A stretch of DNA of 64,000 nucleotides from Acidibrevibacterium fodinaquatile (GTDB taxonomy: Bacteria; Pseudomonadota; Alphaproteobacteria; Acetobacterales; Acetobacteraceae), in contig NZ_CP029176.1 of the NCBI RefSeq assembly GCF_003352165.1, forward strand, positions 2,666,001-2,730,000. The letters are read 5' to 3'. The notes under the pieces were generated by a model. It was not told where the DNA came from and searched no databases. It saw only the letters and a list, made by a program, of their open reading frames with translations. The position numbers were made by a program, and so were the translations under genes. Positions 1-7,946 of this stretch are shown here, piece after piece (position 1 is the first letter of the stretch; the number at the start of each line of letters is the position of its first letter).

Positions 1-1454
1 ATCAGCAGCAGGGGGCGCTCGACCCATTTCGGATGAGCAACGCCGATCGCCGCCGCTTCCAAGACGTCAGGATGGGCGACGGCGGCGTTTTCCAGCTCGA
101 TCGAGGAAATCCACTCGCCGCCGGATTTGATGATATCCTTCGCGCGATCGGTGAGGGTGACATAGCCATCTTCGTCCATGGTCGCGACATCGCCGGTGTT
201 GAACCAGTTGTCAGCATCGAGCACGACGCCGCCCTCGCCCTTGAAATATCCTGCCGTCACCCACGGGCCACGCACCATCAGCGCCCCGACCGAACGGCCA
301 TCGCGCGGCAATGGCCGCCCTTCGGGATCGACGACGCGGACCTCGACGCCATAGACCGGCCGCCCCTGTTTCGCCTGGATGTCATAGCGCGCCTCGCGGT
401 CGAGGCCGAGATGCTTGGGCAGAAGCCGGCCCAGCGTCGCGATCGGGCTGGTTTCGGTCATGCCCCAGGCATGCAGGAGAAAGGCGCCGAACTCCTCATC
501 GAAGCGCTTGATCAGCGCCCGCGGCGCCGCCGAGCCGCCACAGAGAACGCGATCGAGGCGGATCGTCGTGAGATCGAGGGCGGCGCGCTGGCGATCGATG
601 TAATCGAAAAATCCGAACCACACCGTTGGCACGCCGGCGGCGAAGGTACAGCGCTCGGTCTGCATGAGCGAGAACAGGCTGGCGCCATCGAGGCGTGGCC
701 CCGGCAGCACCAGCTTGGCCCCGACCATGGCGGCGGCGAATGGCAGGCCCCAGGCATTGGCATGAAAGAGCGGCACCACCAGAAGCCCGCTATCGAGACA
801 GGAGATCGCAAGACCATCCGCCGCCGCGGCGCAGAAGGAATGGAGCAGCAATGCGCGATGGCTGTAGAGCACCCCTTTGGGATTGCCGGTCGTGCCCGAC
901 GTGTAACACAGGATGGCGGCGGCGTTTTCCTCGAGGTTTGGCCAGGGATGGGCCTCGCTCTCGCCAGCCAGGAGTTCCTCGTAGCAAAGCAGGTTGGGGA
1001 TGGGAAGGCTCGGCATATGGGCGCGATCAGTGAGCGCAACGCAGCCACGGAGCGAGGGGATTTTCGGGGCGAGTTCGGCGATCAACTCGGCGAAGCTGAG
1101 ATCGAAGAAGACATAGCCGTCCTCGGCATGGCGCAGCATGTAGTCGATCTGCGGCAGGAAAAGGCGCGGATTGACGGTATGCAACACGGCACCGATGCCG
1201 GTCACCCCGAAATAGAGTTCGAGATGGCGCGACGTGTTCCAGGCGAGCGTTGCGACGCGATCGCCCTCACCGACGCCCAACCGCTTGAGTGCGCCGGCGA
1301 GCTTTCCCGCCCGCTGCGCGACCTCGCCCCAACCCGTGCGCGTGATCGGCCCTTCAACGCTTTGGCTGACGATCTCGGCACCGGCATGGTTCGCCGCCGC
1401 ATGGCTGATCAGCGACGACAAGAGCAGCGGTGTCTGCTGCATCAATCCCTGCAT
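1..1454 (-). CDS. Acyl-CoA synthetase (AMP-binding, FadD/AlkK-like), 3' end cut by window edge
   Basis: Activates a fatty acid to its CoA thioester through an acyl-adenylate. Reading from the ATG at 1454 to the left edge gives about 484 codons with no stop. The adenylate-forming signature [11 protein letters not shown] lies at residues 184-194, followed by the family's central and C-terminal motifs ([10 protein letters not shown], then [15 protein letters not shown] and the hinge [13 protein letters not shown]). The length seen fits a 540-550 residue medium- or long-chain enzyme that lacks only its last 50-60 residues. A strong purine-rich ribosome-binding site (GGAGGGGAGGG) sits just before the ATG and fixes the start. 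The substrate chain length cannot be read from sequence. It is followed upstream, same strand, by the SoxYZ-like gene after a 96-bp gap. Confidence 0.93.
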   Translation of the reverse strand, partial: MQGLMQQTPLLLSSLISHAAANHAGAEIVSQSVEGPITRTGWGEVAQRAGKLAGALKRLGVGEGDRVATLAWNTSRHLELYFGVTGIGAVLHTVNPRLFLPQIDYMLRHAEDGYVFFDLSFAELIAELAPKIPSLRGCVALTDRAHMPSLPIPNLLCYEELLAGESEAHPWPNLEENAAAILCYTSGTTGNPKGVLYSHRALLLHSFCAAAADGLAISCLDSGLLVVPLFHANAWGLPFAAAMVGAKLVLPGPRLDGASLFSLMQTERCTFAAGVPTVWFGFFDYIDRQRAALDLTTIRLDRVLCGGSAAPRALIKRFDEEFGAFLLHAWGMTETSPIATLGRLLPKHLGLDREARYDIQAKQGRPVYGVEVRVVDPEGRPLPRDGRSVGALMVRGPWVTAGYFKGEGGVVLDADNWFNTGDVATMDEDGYVTLTDRAKDIIKSGGEWISSIELENAAVAHPDVLEAAAIGVAHPKWVERPLLL

Positions 1455-1550
1455 CGTTTCCCTCCCCTCCGACCCGGGTCGCGCCCCGGCCGCCGCATTT
1501 TTCGCGATGTTACACGAGGAGAGACACGATCGGCAGATTTTTTTAGCCGC

Positions 1551-2345
1551 TCAGCTCCGCTGCGGCGTGACCGCGAAGCTGCGCTTGAACACCGCTTTCG
1601 CCGTGTCCTCCACCGTCACCTGCAGATCTCCGGGGCCGTCAGGAATGAAGGCGAAGGTCAGCGCCGGATCCTCGCTCAGCGAGATATCGGCGTCGAAATC
1701 GAACACCAGCCGGTCATTATAGGTGACGTGGATGGTTTGGATGTAACGTGCCGGAATATAATTCCTGGTCAGTTGATCCATCTGCATGCCGTTATTGTTG
1801 GGATGGCGGATCAGGAGCTCGGCGAGTTCCGGCTGGCCGGGGACGGGATCGCCGGTGAGCGTGAGCTTCATCCGCCCGATCTCGCGGAGCGCGAGCGCCT
1901 GATCGCTGCCCGCCGGCGCCGAGCAGCCGCCGGCCGCCTTGACGAAGCGCTCGGTCACGAACAATTCGCCATCGGTCGTCTCAGCGACCGCGTGCATCAG
2001 CGTGTATTGCTCGACCCGGACACGGGTTTTGAGCAGATGGGGATCGATCGCCGGGCCGAAATGAAACGTGCCGGCGAGCGGTGACGGATTGCCATCCACC
2101 AGCAGATAAACCGCCTTGACGGGTTTGGCACCGCTCAGCGTGATCGCGACCGGCACCAGCGCCGCATCCATCGCCCGCGTCGGGGCTTCGAGCGCGATCA
2201 CACCGGTGCCGTCATGCAGCACCCGGTCGCCGAACACGACATGGCGGAGATTGTCCCAGCGCGCCGCCCGCGCTGCCTCGTCCTCGGCGGCGCGCGCCGG
2301 CAGCGCAATAAACAGGAATAGGCCGAGAGCCAGAAGATATTTCAT
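1551..2345 (-). CDS. Quinoprotein dehydrogenase-associated SoxYZ-like carrier protein
   Basis: A 264-residue exported protein. The N-terminus MKYLLALGLFLFIALPARA is a typical Sec signal peptide. The first half (about residues 30-150) resembles the SoxY sulfur-carrier fold and the C-terminal part (about 160-260, with NYIPARYIQTIHVTYND) resembles SoxZ, so it is a fused SoxYZ-type carrier. In the known family (TIGR04557-type) such proteins sit beside PQQ-dependent dehydrogenases and partner metallohydrolases of the quinoprotein relay type. Here the metallohydrolase lies directly upstream on the same strand, which supports the assignment. No quinoprotein dehydrogenase gene is inside the window. 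The C-terminus (VTPQRS) lacks the GGCGG-type carrier tail of true SoxY. The exact redox role is inferred from family context. Confidence 0.85.
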   Translation of the reverse strand: MKYLLALGLFLFIALPARAAEDEAARAARWDNLRHVVFGDRVLHDGTGVIALEAPTRAMDAALVPVAITLSGAKPVKAVYLLVDGNPSPLAGTFHFGPAIDPHLLKTRVRVEQYTLMHAVAETTDGELFVTERFVKAAGGCSAPAGSDQALALREIGRMKLTLTGDPVPGQPELAELLIRHPNNNGMQMDQLTRNYIPARYIQTIHVTYNDRLVFDFDADISLSEDPALTFAFIPDGPGDLQVTVEDTAKAVFKRSFAVTPQRS

Positions 2346-2397
2346 GACGTCGCACTCCCGATTTTCGCCTAAAAGCGCATCTGCGGGGGAAAAGTAT

Positions 2398-2419
2398 GTT
2401 CTTTTTTGAAAAAAAGAAC
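2398..2419 (-). terminator. Perfect 10-bp A/T-rich inverted repeat
   Basis: Two perfectly complementary 10-base arms (GTTCTTTTTT and its complement) are separated by 2 bases. The site lies 27-48 bases downstream of the metallohydrolase stop and 53 bases upstream of the SoxYZ-like start. It could act as a terminator between the two genes. The A/T-rich stem and missing GC clamp make this tentative. Confidence 0.4.
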
Positions 2420-2445
2420 CAAAAAACTTTTGTCCGTTCGGAGCG

Positions 2446-3399
2446 TCATTCCCATTCTAGCTCCTTATAGGCTTCGATGACGTTGCGGCCATTGTAATCA
2501 TCGAACAGGCGCCATTTGTCGCGCTCGGACCGCACCGCCATGCGGCTTGCGGCGTCGATATCAACGCCTTTGATGATAAGGGCGCGAACCTCGCGCGCAA
2601 GGGTCGCGAGATAGCGCTCCTCGTCCGCCGCCGCCGCTGGCCAGGCAACGGAAACCGGGCCATGCCCCGGCACCGCATGCGCCGCCGCCCGCGTCTTGAG
2701 CGCGGCAAGCGCCGCCTGCCAGCCCGTGAGGCTGCCATCGAGCACCGGAATACGCCCGACAAAAAGCAGGTCTCCGGCCCAAAGCGTTCCGGTCGCGGCA
2801 TCGAACAGAGTGAGATCGCAATCGGTATGGGCCGGCTCATGGGCGGTGATTTCAAGGACGCGGCCGCCGAGATCAATCACCTGCCGGTCCGCAACCACGA
2901 GCGTCGGCGCCAGCGCGTCACCTGCCGCCTCCGGGCCCAGCAGATCCGTGAGCCGCTGGCGATAAAACGCCTGCCGCGCCGCTAACGCCGCCGGCAGCCT
3001 CGTATGCCCGAGCACCACCGGGCGATCCTCAGCGAAGGCGCTCGCGCCAAAAATGTGATCGAGATGAATATGGGTTTCGATCACATAACGGATCGGCCGC
3101 TCGGTCCGGGCGCGAATGGCGGCGCGCAGACGCAGGCCGTCAACGCCGCTGCCGCCAGGATCGATCACCGCGACCGCATCATTCCCGATCACGAAGCCGA
3201 TATTGGCGATGGCATCGGCATTTGCCGCCGTCGCGTCGGCATCTTCGCCGCGGCGGACGAAAATCCCAGGCGCGACCTCGGCCATCGCGAAAGCCGGGAC
3301 TGCTGCAAAGCCAGGCGCAGCGCCGGCCGCCGCCACCAGCGCCGCACTCGCGAGCAGTCGGCGGCGGGTCAGACGGGGCGGACAACAGGGACAAAACAT
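2446..3399 (-). CDS. Quinoprotein relay system zinc metallohydrolase (MBL fold)
   Basis: A 317-residue metallo-beta-lactamase-fold protein. The zinc-binding signature THIHLDH is at residues 109-115, followed by HEPAHTDCD and the downstream GHGPVS histidine, all expected in this fold. The N-terminus has a basic run (TRRRLLASAALVAAAGAAPG), a signal sequence possibly of Tat type. The family near quinoprotein dehydrogenases is called 'quinoprotein relay system zinc metallohydrolase', and the neighbour SoxYZ-like carrier agrees with that. The substrate is unknown; it is thought to act in the periplasm with the carrier. The start at 3399 keeps the whole signal peptide. The gene is probably co-transcribed with the SoxYZ-like gene unless the inverted repeat between them stops transcription. 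Confidence 0.85.
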   Translation of the reverse strand: MFCPCCPPRLTRRRLLASAALVAAAGAAPGFAAVPAFAMAEVAPGIFVRRGEDADATAANADAIANIGFVIGNDAVAVIDPGGSGVDGLRLRAAIRARTERPIRYVIETHIHLDHIFGASAFAEDRPVVLGHTRLPAALAARQAFYRQRLTDLLGPEAAGDALAPTLVVADRQVIDLGGRVLEITAHEPAHTDCDLTLFDAATGTLWAGDLLFVGRIPVLDGSLTGWQAALAALKTRAAAHAVPGHGPVSVAWPAAAADEERYLATLAREVRALIIKGVDIDAASRMAVRSERDKWRLFDDYNGRNVIEAYKELEWE

Positions 3400-3421
3400 C
3401 GCGGAACCTTAGAGCAAGGTA

Positions 3422-3455
3422 GGTTTTGATTGAACCATCCTGTTCAATCAAAACC
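3422..3455. repeat. Perfect 14-bp inverted repeat (hairpin)
   Basis: Arms GGTTTTGATTGAAC (3422-3435) and its exact complement (3442-3455) flank a 6-base loop. It could be a bidirectional terminator, an operator or an interspersed palindromic repeat. No T-run follows on either strand. Confidence 0.7.
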
Positions 3456-3481
3456 GGCCAACTTGCTCGCCAAAATAGGGG

Positions 3482-3515
3482 TAGAGCGTGATCGACTTAA
3501 ACCGATCGCGCTCTA
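3482..3515. repeat. Imperfect 13-bp inverted repeat
   Basis: Arms TAGAGCGTGATCG (3482-3494) and CGATCGCGCTCTA (3503-3515) pair with one T/G mismatch around an 8-base loop. This looks like the interspersed palindromes found between genes in Rhodospirillales genomes. That comparison is from memory and was not searched. Confidence 0.6.
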
Positions 3516-3713
3516 GCGAGAAACGGCGACCCGTGAACGAGACAGTATCACGCCTCCCCGCCAATTCGGCCAGGGAGAAGCGACGGGCCGCGGCAAAGGT
3601 TAATTTTTCTTCGTCAATTGCGCCTCATCTGGTAAAATTTACTAGGAATTCATCATCAAACGGGGTATGTCTCTTTTTATGAGAACATTATCCGTTTTGA
3701 AACTGCAGGTTAA

Positions 3714-6299
3714 ATGACCTCTGCGTGGAACAACCTTTCGGGTGGTGTATGGGGCGTTGGGGCCAACTGGGCGCCGGCGTCCGTGCCCGGTTCCACAACC
3801 GATGCGATCATTGATCTTTCCGGTGACTATGCCGTCGCCGTGCAACAAACGGCGACGCTGGCCGATCTCACCCTTGCCGACAGCGGCGCGACCCTTCTCG
3901 TCGAACCCGTCGCACCGCTCAATGGCGTCACCCTTGATGTTACCGGCGGCCTCGATCTCGCCGCCGGCACCCTGGCGCTGGCGGGTGGCGAGACGGTGCT
4001 TTCGAGCGGCTTTGCCGCTCCCCTCCCCGGGCTTCCGGCAACCACCGTCATCACCCCGGCGGTGCTCGCTCTCGGGGGCGGCATCAACGCCGACGGCGGC
4101 GCGATCACCGCCAATTTCGCGGTGATCGAGACGACGGCGAGCCAGAGTTTCACGGGGGCCACGCTCACCCTCGGCGAGCAAACGACACTCGCGGCCGCGG
4201 CCGGCACGCTGACCCTCGACGGATCGATCACTGTCAATGGCAGCGGCGACGCCCTGAGCGGGGCGATGGTGAATGACGGCACGCTGATCTTCGCGAGCCC
4301 GGACACGGTGAGCCTCAATCCCGATGGCCGCGCGGCTTTCACCAATGACGGCACGATCGCGGTGACCGCGGGTCAGGTGGTCGGCAATTTCCAGACTTTC
4401 ACCAACGCCGGCGAGATCGATCTCGGCGGCGGTTTTACCCTCGCCGCCAGTGATGGCGTCGAGAATACCGGCAGCATCGTGATCGCGCACGGGACGACGC
4501 TGGCGCTCGGCCTCGGAGCGCCGCCGCTCGGCTTCGGTGCGATCGACAATCTCGGCGAGATGCGGATCGATGGCGCCGTCGCGCTCGCCGGCGGCACGCT
4601 GGCGCTCGCCGCCGGAAGCACCGCCGACCTCACCGGCATCATCGCCGATGGCACGATTGCCAATAACGGCGGTCTCATCGTCGCGGGCGGAACATTCGAC
4701 GGCGTCACCTATAGCGGCCCCCTCGCGCTCGCCTCGCTTGGCGCCGGCGCGCCGGTGACGCTCGCGGTCAGAGACGGGCTGGTCGTCACCGGCGGGTCGC
4801 TCGCGATCGGCGCCGATACGCTGCAACTGCTCGACAGCGAAACCCTCACCCCGTCCGCGCTCAGCCTCGCCGGCGGCACGCTCGCCGGGCCGGCGGGCGG
4901 CACGCTGACGCTTGGCGCCGGCGAGACCACGACCACGACCGAGGACAGCGCGATCACCGCCGGCCATGTCGTCAACGCCGGCACCCTCGTCGTTGCCGCC
5001 GGCACCCTCACCGTCACCGCCGACAACTTCGCCAATGCCGGCAGCATCATCGTCGATGCCGGCGCGACGCTCGATCTGGTTTTGCCCGCCGATGCGCCGG
5101 CGCCGCAACTCGGTGCGACCAGCGGCCCCGGCGCGATCGAGATCGACCCACCCGGTGTGACGCCGACCCTGTTCGTCGCCGATTCGCCGCCGCCCGCCTG
5201 TTTTCTCGCCGGCACCCGCATCGCGACCGAGACCGGCGATGTCGCCGTTGAGGCCCTCCGCCCCGGCATGCGGGTGCGCACGGCTTCGGGAGCCCTGGCG
5301 CCGATCATCTGGATCGGCCAGCGCCGCGTCGATTGCAACCGGCATCTCCGGCCCGAGCTGGTGCAGCCGGTTCGCATCCTCGCCGGTGCCTTCGCCCCCG
5401 GCATCCCCCATCGCGATCTCTGCCTTTCGCCCGACCATGCCGTCGCCATCACCGCGCCGGGGACACGGAACCGGCTTTTGGTGCCGGTGAAATGCCTGCT
5501 CAATGGCGCGACGATTGTCCAGGAGGACGCGGCGCGCGCGTGGTATTTTCATGTCGAATTGCCCCGTCACGATCTTCTCCTTGCCGAGGGGCTGACGGTG
5601 GAAAGCTATCTCGATACCGGCAATCGCGGCGGCTTCGCCAATGGTGGTGTGCTCACCACCCTTTATCCGGATTTCACCCCCCTGACCGGCTGGGAGAATG
5701 CCTGCGCGCCGCTCTGTCTCGGCGGCGAGGCGGTGACGCGGATGCGGCGGCGACTCGTCGCTCGCGCCGAAATTCTCGGCTGGCGGCGCGAGACCGACGC
5801 CGACCTCCATCTTCGCCTCGGCCGCGCGACGCTTCGCCCCGCCGCAACGCACGGCGCGCGGCATCGCTTTCTGCTGCCGGCGAGCGCCCGGGCGAGCGGG
5901 CCGGAAACCCTCGAAATCCTGTCGCGGAGCGGCGTGCCGGTCGAGCCCGAGCCGGCGCGGCTCGATTACCGGCGTCTCGGCGTCTGTCTCGGCGCCATCA
6001 TCTGTGACGGGCGGCCGCTGCCGCTCGATGGTCCGGCGATCGGAGCGGGGTTTCACGCCCTTGAGCGGGATGACACGAGGCAGTGGCGCTGGACGGGCGG
6101 CGCGGCCCGGCTCTTGCTGCCAGCGCGGCCGCGCCCTGCGGTCTTCGACCTCGTCGTGCTCGACGCCGAGCCGGGATTCCGCCCGCCGGCGTCGCGCCGT
6201 GTTCATCAGAGATTAAGCGATTCCGGTGATGATGTCGGGACAGCGCCCCAGAACGGGGCGCGGGCAAGGCCGGGCCGGGCGGTTTGGCTGCGCGGGTGA
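3714..6299 (+). CDS. Large repetitive Hint-domain protein
   Basis: An 861-residue protein. Residues 1 to about 490 are a low-complexity beta-rich region full of GTL, DLAAG and AAGTL-type repeats, similar to the passenger helix of adhesins. At Cys496 a Hint (Hedgehog/intein) domain begins: CFLAGTRIATETGDV, then LRPGMRVRT and later LSPDHAVAI, the last holding the conserved histidine. It extends to about residue 640 and is followed by about 200 residues of unassigned C-terminal sequence. Hint domains can self-cleave at the leading Cys. No classical signal peptide is seen. The long antisense frame at 3642-6206 lacks any domain and is rejected. The function is likely cell-surface related, but that is inference. 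Confidence 0.85.
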   Translation: MTSAWNNLSGGVWGVGANWAPASVPGSTTDAIIDLSGDYAVAVQQTATLADLTLADSGATLLVEPVAPLNGVTLDVTGGLDLAAGTLALAGGETVLSSGFAAPLPGLPATTVITPAVLALGGGINADGGAITANFAVIETTASQSFTGATLTLGEQTTLAAAAGTLTLDGSITVNGSGDALSGAMVNDGTLIFASPDTVSLNPDGRAAFTNDGTIAVTAGQVVGNFQTFTNAGEIDLGGGFTLAASDGVENTGSIVIAHGTTLALGLGAPPLGFGAIDNLGEMRIDGAVALAGGTLALAAGSTADLTGIIADGTIANNGGLIVAGGTFDGVTYSGPLALASLGAGAPVTLAVRDGLVVTGGSLAIGADTLQLLDSETLTPSALSLAGGTLAGPAGGTLTLGAGETTTTTEDSAITAGHVVNAGTLVVAAGTLTVTADNFANAGSIIVDAGATLDLVLPADAPAPQLGATSGPGAIEIDPPGVTPTLFVADSPPPACFLAGTRIATETGDVAVEALRPGMRVRTASGALAPIIWIGQRRVDCNRHLRPELVQPVRILAGAFAPGIPHRDLCLSPDHAVAITAPGTRNRLLVPVKCLLNGATIVQEDAARAWYFHVELPRHDLLLAEGLTVESYLDTGNRGGFANGGVLTTLYPDFTPLTGWENACAPLCLGGEAVTRMRRRLVARAEILGWRRETDADLHLRLGRATLRPAATHGARHRFLLPASARASGPETLEILSRSGVPVEPEPARLDYRRLGVCLGAIICDGRPLPLDGPAIGAGFHALERDDTRQWRWTGGAARLLLPARPRPAVFDLVVLDAEPGFRPPASRRVHQRLSDSGDDVGTAPQNGARARPGRAVWLRG

Positions 6300-6374
6300 G
6301 CGCAAAAGTGGCGGTTACCGGCGCAGATCTCCAAGCCTCCCGTCGGCGTCAATCGGGAGGCCGCAGAACGGCGC

Positions 6375-6779
6375 ATGTCGAACCTGATCCTGGAATTGCG
6401 GCAAGGCGAGATGATGATCGTCAACGGCGCCGCCATCCGATTTCGCAACAAAACCCGCATCGAACTCGCGGCACGCGCGCGCTTTTTGTTCGGCAAGCAG
6501 ATCATGGCCCCGAACGAGGCCAATTCCCCGGCGCGGCGCGTCTATTTCGCTTTGCAAACCGCTTATATCGGCACCGAGGAGGAGCGTCAGCAGGGGCTCG
6601 CCGAGGCCAAGCTGCTGATCGAGGCGTTCAAGGAGGCCACCACCTCGCAACTGGCGCGCGAAATTCTCGATCGCGCCCTCTTGGCGGCCGAGGCCGATGA
6701 TTGCTACCAGGCGCTACGGCTCGCCCGCCGCATCATCCGCCATGAGGACGCGGTGCTGGGTGCCCCCGCGCGGGAATAG
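6375..6779 (+). CDS. flbT: Flagellar biosynthesis regulator FlbT
   Basis: A 134-residue protein matching alphaproteobacterial FlbT, which in Caulobacter binds the flagellin mRNA leader and represses translation until the hook is complete. Recognisable features are the opening LILELRQGEMMIVNGA, the IRFRNKTRIEL strand, the RVYFALQTAYIG helix and a helical C-terminus. Length is typical of the family (130-150 residues). It stands apart from other flagellar genes in this window; the upstream neighbour is the Hint-domain gene, which ends 75 bp before it. The ATG at 6375 gives the family N-terminus. No frame disruption is visible. Confidence 0.88.
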   Translation: MSNLILELRQGEMMIVNGAAIRFRNKTRIELAARARFLFGKQIMAPNEANSPARRVYFALQTAYIGTEEERQQGLAEAKLLIEAFKEATTSQLAREILDRALLAAEADDCYQALRLARRIIRHEDAVLGAPARE

Positions 6780-6859
6780 TTTTTCCACGGCGCGCAAGCG
6801 CCTCTTGCCGCCGCCGCCTGGCATCCCCAGTGATAAGGCCTGGAGACAGGAGGCTTTCC

Positions 6860-7159
6860 ATGCCGTGGTTCATGCGTTTGAGTGCGGCGCTGACGATGAT
6901 CGCCGCCATGCCGGCGCTCGCCGAGGAGGGATCCACGCCGACGTCAGGGGCGACCGCCGCACCCACTCGGGCCGAGATTTTTCAGTCCGGCCACAGCCAG
7001 ACGGTGATCGATCAGGATCAGCTCAGCAAACTCGGGCCGATGGCGAGCCCGGCACAGGGGATGGTGTTTACCCCTGGCGGCCGCGCGACCTCGCCCGGGC
7101 TGATCGGCGGGCCGGGCGGGCGGGTCATGCTGGATGGTCTCGGCGCCGGCGGTCGCTGA
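6860..7159 (+). CDS. Small secreted protein of unknown function
   Basis: A 99-residue protein. The start at 6860 follows a good ribosome-binding site (GGAGACAGGAGG) and gives a signal peptide, MPWFMRLSAALTMIAAMPALA, with cleavage expected before EEGS. The mature part is rich in Gly, Pro, Ser and Thr and has no recognised domain. Its last 142 bases overlap the convergent PEP-CTERM frame on the other strand. Either the overlap is real or one of the two genes ends earlier than shown. Confidence 0.6.
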   Translation: MPWFMRLSAALTMIAAMPALAEEGSTPTSGATAAPTRAEIFQSGHSQTVIDQDQLSKLGPMASPAQGMVFTPGGRATSPGLIGGPGGRVMLDGLGAGGR

Positions 7160-7857
7160 GCCGCCGCGGCGCGGTAGCGAAGGAGGCCGAGGCCGACGAT
7201 CGCGCTTGCAAGCACGACCAGCGAGGCGGGTTCGGGAATGCCGGCTGCGTTCGTCGTCGTTGCCGGGAGGAATTGCAGCAGCGGCTCGCTGAAAATGTCG
7301 CGATGGGCGTCTTCTCCCGGCGTCGAGGTTAATTGGTCAAAATAAAATGGCGAGAGAGACGTGCCGGCCGGATTGAAGCTCACCGGCCCGCCAGTAAAAG
7401 GGGGGGCGACGACATTCATGGCGCCGAGATGAGAAAAATCGAGAAAATAGGCTTTTCCGGCGGAAAGCGTGATCGTGGAGGCAAAATCGCCGCTGACCCA
7501 GACGCCGGGGCTTTGATTGGCGGTCAGCGAGAAACTCCCGAGCAAATGGCCACCCGCCGAAGGCAGCGCGTCATAGAGCCCGACAACGACATCATGCGGC
7601 GCCGTGCCAAACACCGCGAAGCTGGTGGCGATGCCGGCGAGGTCAAAGCTCGCCGTCGGGGTGTAGAACCAGCCGCCATCGGACGGCCCCCAGATGAAAT
7701 TCGGGTCGGCGGTGAGGCCAACATTGAAACTGGTGATCGATGCCGCCCGTGGCGACACCGCCGGCGTCAAAAGCAGCGGGGCCGCGAGTGCCAGCATCAC
7801 GAGCGCGCCGCGCCCGCCTTTGGGGCTTTTGGCATCAAAAGTAGATTTATAGCTCAT
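7018..7857 (-). CDS. PEP-CTERM sorting domain protein with an extended C-terminal tail
   Basis: The start at 7857 (MSYKSTFDAKSPKGG) gives a 279-residue protein with a long-n-region signal peptide (hydrophobic ALVMLALAAPLLLTPAV) and a secreted beta-rich body. The C-terminal signal IPEPASLVVLASAIVGLGLL is followed by RYR, the standard PEP-CTERM arrangement recognised by an exosortase. Normal PEP-CTERM proteins stop within a few residues of the basic cluster. Here the frame runs 50 more Pro/Gly-rich residues and overlaps the convergent gene at 6860-7159, so a lost stop or a frameshift near 7160-7170 is possible. No exosortase gene lies in this window. A GTG at 7860 is an alternative start. Confidence 0.75.
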   Translation of the reverse strand: MSYKSTFDAKSPKGGRGALVMLALAAPLLLTPAVSPRAASITSFNVGLTADPNFIWGPSDGGWFYTPTASFDLAGIATSFAVFGTAPHDVVVGLYDALPSAGGHLLGSFSLTANQSPGVWVSGDFASTITLSAGKAYFLDFSHLGAMNVVAPPFTGGPVSFNPAGTSLSPFYFDQLTSTPGEDAHRDIFSEPLLQFLPATTTNAAGIPEPASLVVLASAIVGLGLLRYRAAAAQRPPAPRPSSMTRPPGPPISPGEVARPPGVNTIPCAGLAIGPSLLS

Positions 7858-7946
7858 CACACATGACGCTGGTTGTAAGATATAGTAAATGATAATAATT
7901 TCGGTTGCAGATTTTGCAAGATCATGCCTCTGACGATCTGTCGCCC

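Larger units (their letters stand above)
3400..3713. other. 314-bp intergenic region with two palindromic elements
   Basis: Divergent region between the metallohydrolase (minus) and the Hint-domain gene (plus). The first 120 bases hold two hairpin-forming repeats, annotated separately. The rest, about 3520-3713, becomes A/T-richer toward the Hint gene and presumably holds its promoter. No convincing -35/-10 pair or open frame was identified. Confidence 0.6.

Noticed and set aside
33-2084. A 683-codon plus-strand open frame opposite the acyl-CoA synthetase and SoxYZ-like genes
   Set aside because: It has no recognisable domain and is Arg/Glu/Asp-rich, as expected for the antisense of GC-rich codons; the minus strand encodes clear families across the whole stretch.
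3642-6206. An 854-codon minus-strand open frame opposite the Hint-domain gene
   Set aside because: Low-complexity Arg/Gly/Ala-rich translation with no motif; the plus strand has a clear Hint domain.
7915-7930. A possible sigma-54 promoter for the minus-strand PEP-CTERM gene (GGCATGATCTTGCA)
   Set aside because: GG and GC are 9 rather than 10 bases apart, and no copy of the 17-bp motif lies upstream.
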